From Pectobacterium brasiliense (GTDB lineage: Bacteria; Pseudomonadota; Gammaproteobacteria; Enterobacterales; Enterobacteriaceae), in contig NZ_JACGFN010000001.1 in assembly GCF_016950255.1 (NCBI RefSeq), forward strand, positions 3,100,001 to 3,164,000: a DNA stretch of 64,000 nucleotides. Direction: 5' to 3'. The notes beneath the pieces are model-generated. The model did not search any database. It saw only the letters and a program-made list of their open reading frames with translations, and had not been told where the DNA came from. Below, piece after piece: positions 59,304-64,000 of the stretch. Position 1 is the first letter of the stretch. Every line of letters begins with the position of its first letter. The position numbers and the translations under genes are program-made.

Positions 59304-59876
59304 TCAATATTTAAACGTCCCTGAAACAAGTGAATCTCTAATGCTGGATAGTGCAGAATTCACATTTTCTGTAAGCTTACTCAGGCCACCTCCCGCACGC
59401 ATTTCTGCTCTTTGCATAATCCTAGTAATCTCTTGATAATATTTATCGGTGTGGATAACTCGATGATAAGCACCAGGCTGCGGAGATATTTTCTTGATAT
59501 GCTTTAAAAACACACCGTTTACAGCATCATCAATTTTGATTCCAGCCTTGTCTAAAATGCTTCTTGCTATATCAGCCCGCCTATCTGCGCCAGCTACTAT
59601 ATGGTGTGCTGCAGACCCCCAATATTTATGCCACCCAATTGTCATATAGCCAGCATTTTGAGCTAAGAGCTTATTTGCCGCTTTCATATTACTCGCTAGT
59701 ATTCGAGCGCAACCAGCCAACCCAAACGGATCAACCCAGTCCATCGGGTTATGTACGTATCCGTAATTATTCTCCCCACCCAGCACCCCTATAGGGTCAG
59801 GCGAGACGTAGCAACCATCGTTCGGGTCGTAGTACCGAAAACGGTTATAGCATAACCGGCCGCCTGTCTGCGCACC
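59304..59876 (-). pseudogene. Orphan Rhs C-terminal toxin module with AHH nuclease domain
   Basis: The frame has a stop near 59920 and no ATG; the only start-like codon is GTG 59786. The upstream part ([11 protein letters not shown] … [34 protein letters not shown]) repeats the end of the main Rhs core at about 61070-61210. After the DPFGLAGC junction comes a different tip with [27 protein letters not shown], the AHH motif of HNH/endonuclease VII-like toxins. It is a displaced rhs-CT module, silent unless fused to a full rhs gene, next to its own immunity gene. Confidence 0.82.
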
Positions 59877-60035
59877 AACCGCCCGGCTTGGGTATTCCTG
59901 CTGGTTGTGTTTTGGCAGGCAGGCTACCGCCTGCTATGACATAGCCAATTTGTAGTTTCTTATAATATCAGTGGGTTGAATTGATTACATTAGTGGTTGT
60001 GGTATCAAGCCACATGGCGGGATACGCACCGCAGA

Positions 60036-60171
60036 ATGGCAGACCGAACTTGCCGTCAGCGATTAACCTTAAAGGCAGCTGGCTGAAGAGTCGGGCTTTA
60101 TAACCTAGATGCCCACACTATTACCATTGAGCGGGGACAGGATAGTGATTGAGGCGGAGACTAATCTCTGA
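60036..60171 (+). pseudogene. SymE-like toxin remnant, copy 2 (frameshifted)
   Basis: Aligns with 58030-58167 over most of its length (NLKGSWLKS …, then TITIERGQDSD-type remains), but a one-base deletion and a TAA in the middle break the frame. It stands just before the repeated terminator, like copy 1. Confidence 0.6.
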
Positions 60172-60201
60172 CGCTGCGCACGATAAACAGCAGATAAAAA
60201 A

Positions 60202-60235
60202 TAGCCGGAAGGATCGTTGGGATCGCTTCCGGCAT
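60202..60235. terminator. Terminator shared by both rhs tails, copy 2
   Basis: Same hairpin core as at 58200-58231 (GCCGGAAG-GATC … GATC-G-CTTCCGGC). On the minus strand it is followed by TATTTTTTATC and ends the immunity gene 60239-60652. Confidence 0.8.
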
Positions 60236-60238
60236 GTT

Positions 60239-60652
60239 TTACACCTTTTCTATAATGGCATTAGATATATTAAAATTATTTAGAGTGTTCATTATATGCT
60301 CAGATACTGCTAATCGTTGATCCTCTGATAAGAAGATCTCTTTCCCATTAATAAATTTCATCCAATAAAAATTGGGCAACGGCTTTCCTGGATAAATTTC
60401 ATTAAACTCATCCGATTGAGTAACAATGATTTTTTCAAAAAAAATATTATCTTGAACAGTGTTTTTTAATTCATTGGCTAATCTTTCCGTTACAATAAAG
60501 CACGGATAGCACTCCAATAAATCATCACCAAGCCATCCCGAAAAACATAGCTCCAATTTTTTCACAACAGGAGGATGTACACTGCTATTCATCACTGTTC
60601 CGTCACCAAGCTCTCCAGCAACTTCGGGTTCAATATAATAAACACTTGACAT
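60239..60652 (-). CDS. Imm43-like immunity protein of the main rhs gene
   Basis: 137 residues. Conserved-looking stretches YYIEPEVAGELGDGTVM, SVHPPVVKKLEL, FSGWLGDDLLECYPCFIVT and LPNFYWMKFINGKEIF fit the Imm43 immunity family as I remember it. ATG 60652 has AAGGTG seven bases before it and is 4 bp past the rhs stop, so the pair is co-translated. It should neutralise the HNH-like tip of the rhs product. Confidence 0.78.
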   Translation of the reverse strand: MSSVYYIEPEVAGELGDGTVMNSSVHPPVVKKLELCFSGWLGDDLLECYPCFIVTERLANELKNTVQDNIFFEKIIVTQSDEFNEIYPGKPLPNFYWMKFINGKEIFLSEDQRLAVSEHIMNTLNNFNISNAIIEKV

Positions 60653-60656
60653 GAGA

Positions 60657-63600
60657 TCACCTTATTGGCGGATTGAAGAGGCTACCGAACATATTATCAA
60701 TTTCAGTAGCCTTGTTTAACACATCTGTACGACTAGGAGATGCATTCATTTTATAAAATCTATTCCACTCTATCCTAATTTTGCTTAAATGAATGTCAGA
60801 GTTAATTTCTTTAGGAATCCCTCGCAAATTAGGTAATGAATGCATCTCTGACGAGCTAAATAGCCCAGGATAACGTCTTAATACTTGTTGTTCTATTGCG
60901 TGATGCACAACAACTTTTCCTTGCAAAGTTGGATGTGCGGCAAAAAAGGTCGCTTTATAATCACTGTTAAGAGAGGAACCAACTCTAGCTTTACTTGGGA
61001 ACTTTGAAGCTGCTCTAGCCGATTTACTGGATGCAATATTATCCAGAACTCTCTGCCTAATTATTGGACAACCAGCCAACCCAAACGGATCGACCCAATC
61101 CAGCGGATTCTGAACATACCCGTAATTGTTATCACCCCCCAGCACCCCTATAGGGTCAGGCGAGACGTAACAACCACCGTTCGGGTCGTAGTACCGAAAA
61201 CGGTTATAACATAGCCCGCTTTCGGTGTCACGGTACTGTCCGGCAAAGGCAAGTCCCGGGTCGGCAGAGTCTTCCGTGGAGCCTGGTCGCTGGCCCCAGA
61301 GGGTGCTTTTTGGTGCCTGCCAGCGCAGGGTGCCGTCGGGTCGGTACAGAGCCTGCGGTTCGCCGTTCTGGCTGCTGGTAACAAAATCGGTTTCCCAGCG
61401 TCCGTCAGTATCCTGCCGTTGCTGAACCAACAGCTCCCAGCTGTTGTGTACCCAGTGGCGGCGGGCAATGCGTTCACCGTTGCGGTAATGGCGCACTTCA
61501 GCGATTTGGTCGCCGTCCCACAGGTAGCGGATATCGTCCTGCGTCTGCTCACAGCGTTTGCCGGTACGTCGTCCGAATGGGTCATAGCGGTAGAACCAGC
61601 GTTCGCCCGTCGGGGTGTCGACAACCCGGAGCTGATTGCGGCTGTCCCAGCGGTAGTGCCAGACCTGAGGGCGGTAACCCGGCTGAACCACCTGTTTACG
61701 GATGAGTCGCCCGGTTTTGTCGTACTGGTAATGGGTATCGTCGTGCTGAGTCAGCCTGCCCGCCTGCCATTCGGTGAGTCGGGAGGTCTCCTGCGGCAGG
61801 CCGTTGCGGGTATAGCTATAGGCTTCGTCAGTGTCGACCGCACGCCCTGCGCCACCGCTCAGGACGGACAGCACGCGTCCGGTGGCATCCAGACGATAGC
61901 CCCGGGTTTCATGGTTATGGCGAACGCCAGCCAGATTGCCCGCGCCGTCATACAGGTATTCTCTTGTCTGTGTGGCGTGGAGGCGACCGTCCTGCTGTTG
62001 GCCGCTCATCTCGCGCGTCAGCCACCCCATCACATCATATTCGCGGTGTTGGGCGAATGCCCCGCCTGAACGGGACGCTTCCCGTCCGGCGGCATCATGA
62101 ACAAGGGTGAGCTCCGCGCCGTCCGGCAACTGCACCTGTTGCAGTTCACCCGCCGCGCTGTAGCTGAACGTGCTGGTCAGTGCATCATCGCTCGCGTCTT
62201 CCCAGGCCAGCGTCCGCGTCACGGTGCGTGCGGTATCATCAAACTGGCGGGTGAGCAGGGTGCCGTTCAGCCACTCCTGTACCACCCGGTCACGGAGGTC
62301 ATACTCCAGTTGGACATGACTGGTCGCGGAGGTGACCTCGGTCAGCCTGCCTGCGGCGTCATAGCGATAATGCAGGGTATCGTCTGGTGCGGTTTCTTTG
62401 ATGAGCAGTCCGCGTCCGTCATACAGAAAGTGGCGGGTTTCGCCTTCGCCATTACGGATGGCGATGCAGTGGCCGTCTTCGTCATAGGTGTAGTGGGTGT
62501 CGGTGCCCGCCATATCCCGCTCGCGGATGACCCGCGCATCGGCATCCAGCCACCATTGCCAGCGGTTGCCGTCTGGGGCGATAACGGCGACCAGTTGCTG
62601 GCTCTCTTTGTCGTACTCGTAACGCCAGGTGCGATCTTGTGCATCTGTTCGTGAGGTGAGCAGGTCAAAGGGGCCGTAGCTCTGGCGCCACAGTGCGCCG
62701 TTGCCGTCCACGTAGCTCAGCAGGTTGTTATGCTTGTCGTACTGGCGTTTTTCTTCTTTCTCATCGGGGCGTATCAACTGCTCCGGCAGCTTCCAGCTCG
62801 CACGACGATAGCCCAAACGGTACTGCGCGCCGTCCGGCCTCTGCCACTGCACGACTCTGTCCTGCTGGTCATATCGTAGCTGCTGGGTACGCCCCAGCGC
62901 ATCGCTGGCACTCAGCAATCGTTGGCGATGATCGTAACGCAGCCGCGCCTGAACCTCGCCCGCCTGATCGCTCACCTGCGTCAGCAGGCCATGACGGTTC
63001 CAGGTAAATCGTACTTCGCGGGTATCCGGCCCTGTGAGTTTCTCCGGGTTGCCGGCCTCATCGAACGCCCATTGCCAGATGCGCCCCAGCGGGTCGGTGA
63101 TGCCGCATAACCGCTGTGCGTCGTCGTAGTCATAGGCCCAGGCATGACCGCTGCCGTCGATGAAGGCGCTGACCAGACCGCTGTCGTCCAGATAGGTGAA
63201 CTCAACCACCCGGCCAGCTGGGGAAACCTCACGTAGCAGGTTGCCGTGGTCGTCGTAGTCGTAGCGGGTGACGTGCCCTAACGGGGATTTTTCCCAGCTC
63301 ATTAGGTGCAGATGGTTGAAGCCAAACTCGCTGCGCTGACCTAATCCGTCGGTCATTACGACACGATCGTCGAGATACTCAAAATGCGCCGTCAGGTAGC
63401 CGTCGGCGCAGGTGGTGTAGACACATCGACCCTGATGATCATAGTCGTAGCGCGCCCAGGTCTGGTCGTTGTCATGCCAGCGCGTGAGTCGGTTTTTTTT
63501 GTCGTAGTCGTAGAACAGATGATAGGCATGGGCAGCATCGGCCTCGACCAGCCGGCCCTGTTCATCCTGCCGGTATTCAGCCAGTAGGGTTTTCTGCCCG

Positions 63601-64000
63601 GTATCAATACGCTGTATCTGGTGCAGATACTCGCCTCGCCACACCAGCAGCAGCTCGATATCATCACTGTGGCGTATCTTGCGCAGATAGCCTTTTGGAT
63701 CGCGGATCAGGGTAATGCGGTTGTCGTGTGGGTCATGTATCGAAGACAGGAGCAGCCGATCGCCCTGGGGCACATCGAATTCACGCCATGTAAGGCTCTC
63801 ACGGTCCCATAGGCTAAAGCCCTTTGCCCGCCGATACAGGGTAAAAGCTGGATAGAGCGGACAAAATACCGACTGCACATCCTGATGGAAGGTGAAATCG
63901 ATGTCGTATCCCTGCGCCAGTGTGATGACGACGTGAGTATTCAGGCCATCACGGCTGACCTGTGCCGTTTCGCTCCAGGTATCGTACCAGCCGCGTCCCA
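60657..64000 (-). CDS. Rhs-family polymorphic toxin (5' part beyond the window)
   Basis: The frame is open to the right edge, so at least 1,113 residues are visible and the N-terminal (PAAR-side) part is missing. A long series of YD repeats (YDHQGRCVY, YDDHGNLLREVSPAGR, RYDQQDRVVQWQRPDG, HYTYDEDGHCIAI and many more) builds the shell around the toxin. The core ends at [14 protein letters not shown], after which a unique tip of about 135 residues follows (IIRQRVLDNIASSKSARAA … VVVHHAIEQQVL … LPNLRGIP … NSDIHL … IEWNRFY). The HH…N…H order suggests an HNH-type nuclease. Delivered by T6SS in related bacteria; the delivery genes are not in the window. Confidence 0.93.
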   Translation of the reverse strand, partial: GRGWYDTWSETAQVSRDGLNTHVVITLAQGYDIDFTFHQDVQSVFCPLYPAFTLYRRAKGFSLWDRESLTWREFDVPQGDRLLLSSIHDPHDNRITLIRDPKGYLRKIRHSDDIELLLVWRGEYLHQIQRIDTGQKTLLAEYRQDEQGRLVEADAAHAYHLFYDYDKKNRLTRWHDNDQTWARYDYDHQGRCVYTTCADGYLTAHFEYLDDRVVMTDGLGQRSEFGFNHLHLMSWEKSPLGHVTRYDYDDHGNLLREVSPAGRVVEFTYLDDSGLVSAFIDGSGHAWAYDYDDAQRLCGITDPLGRIWQWAFDEAGNPEKLTGPDTREVRFTWNRHGLLTQVSDQAGEVQARLRYDHRQRLLSASDALGRTQQLRYDQQDRVVQWQRPDGAQYRLGYRRASWKLPEQLIRPDEKEEKRQYDKHNNLLSYVDGNGALWRQSYGPFDLLTSRTDAQDRTWRYEYDKESQQLVAVIAPDGNRWQWWLDADARVIRERDMAGTDTHYTYDEDGHCIAIRNGEGETRHFLYDGRGLLIKETAPDDTLHYRYDAAGRLTEVTSATSHVQLEYDLRDRVVQEWLNGTLLTRQFDDTARTVTRTLAWEDASDDALTSTFSYSAAGELQQVQLPDGAELTLVHDAAGREASRSGGAFAQHREYDVMGWLTREMSGQQQDGRLHATQTREYLYDGAGNLAGVRHNHETRGYRLDATGRVLSVLSGGAGRAVDTDEAYSYTRNGLPQETSRLTEWQAGRLTQHDDTHYQYDKTGRLIRKQVVQPGYRPQVWHYRWDSRNQLRVVDTPTGERWFYRYDPFGRRTGKRCEQTQDDIRYLWDGDQIAEVRHYRNGERIARRHWVHNSWELLVQQRQDTDGRWETDFVTSSQNGEPQALYRPDGTLRWQAPKSTLWGQRPGSTEDSADPGLAFAGQYRDTESGLCYNRFRYYDPNGGCYVSPDPIGVLGGDNNYGYVQNPLDWVDPFGLAGCPIIRQRVLDNIASSKSARAASKFPSKARVGSSLNSDYKATFFAAHPTLQGKVVVHHAIEQQVLRRYPGLFSSSEMHSLPNLRGIPKEINSDIHLSKIRIEWNRFYKMNASPSRTDVLNKATEIDNMFGSLFNPPIR

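Noticed and set aside
59877..60000. Possible start region of the orphan rhs tip
   Set aside because: The frame meets a stop near 59920 and has no ATG with a ribosome site, so an independent gene start is not supported.
61419..62654. Plus-strand frames of 216 and 185 codons inside the rhs gene
   Set aside because: They are opposite YD-repeat coding sequence and mirror its repeat structure.

Overview
The window is a chromosomal segment of a gamma-proteobacterium of order Enterobacterales, most likely a soft-rot plant pathogen of the Pectobacterium type. The basis is near-E. coli-like housekeeping proteins (DnaN, RecF, GyrB, YidA, IbpA/IbpB, DppA, DgoD, DcuSR) combined with two aryl-beta-glucoside/cellobiose PTS clusters, galactonate and sulfonate use, a citrate/malate-type carrier and a large Rhs locus. 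The genus is inferred from memory of such gene content, not from a search. The left edge lies close to oriC (dnaN-recF-gyrB), but the origin itself is outside the window.

Layout. 1-4017: end of dnaN, recF, gyrB. 4233-12945: a block that separates gyrB from yidA, relative to the E. coli arrangement, and carries an MFS exporter, a GFA-family protein, a chemoreceptor with a consensus CRP site, and an AscG-like LacI repressor divergent from a complete lactose/cellobiose PTS (IIB, IIC, IIA) plus a GH1 phospho-beta-glucosidase. 13101-13916: yidA. 14061-23355: a LysR gene divergent from an unusual operon with a family-5 binding protein, a DHDPS/NAL-family lyase, two nucleoside hydrolases, two permeases and a double ATPase. 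23392-24049: a HigBA-type toxin-antitoxin pair. 24387-29366: the dgoRKADT galactonate operon with a double DgoR-type operator. 29474-37670: two DUF1471 paralogues bracket ssuADCB (without ssuE) and a second PTS/GH1 cluster that lacks IIA.

37907-42713: yidR, yidQ, ibpA, ibpB and yidE, with a sigma-32 promoter and a ROSE-type RNA thermometer before each ibp gene. 43285-50716: a DASS anion permease, dcuS-dcuR and a CitS-family carrier, interrupted by a tandemly duplicated pair of unknown genes (putative effector plus small membrane protein). 52186-57961: dppABCDF. 58024-64000: an Rhs locus on the minus strand, made of a 5'-truncated (by the window edge) rhs gene with an HNH-like tip and an Imm43-like immunity gene, an orphan AHH-nuclease tip with an Imm11-like gene, an rhs core scrap with an orphan immunity-like gene, and two copies of a terminator plus SymE-like remnant tail.

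Functional picture: uptake and catabolism of plant-derived compounds (beta-glucosides, galactonate, sulfonates, di/tricarboxylates, peptides, probably N-glycosides), heat-shock control at the RNA level, and at least two toxin/immunity loci that appear to have changed by duplication and module exchange. The most promising poorly described items are the duplicated effector/immunity-like pair at 47335-49225 and the nucleoside-hydrolase/ABC operon at 15100-23355. No tRNA, rRNA, CRISPR array, transposase or integrase gene was seen.
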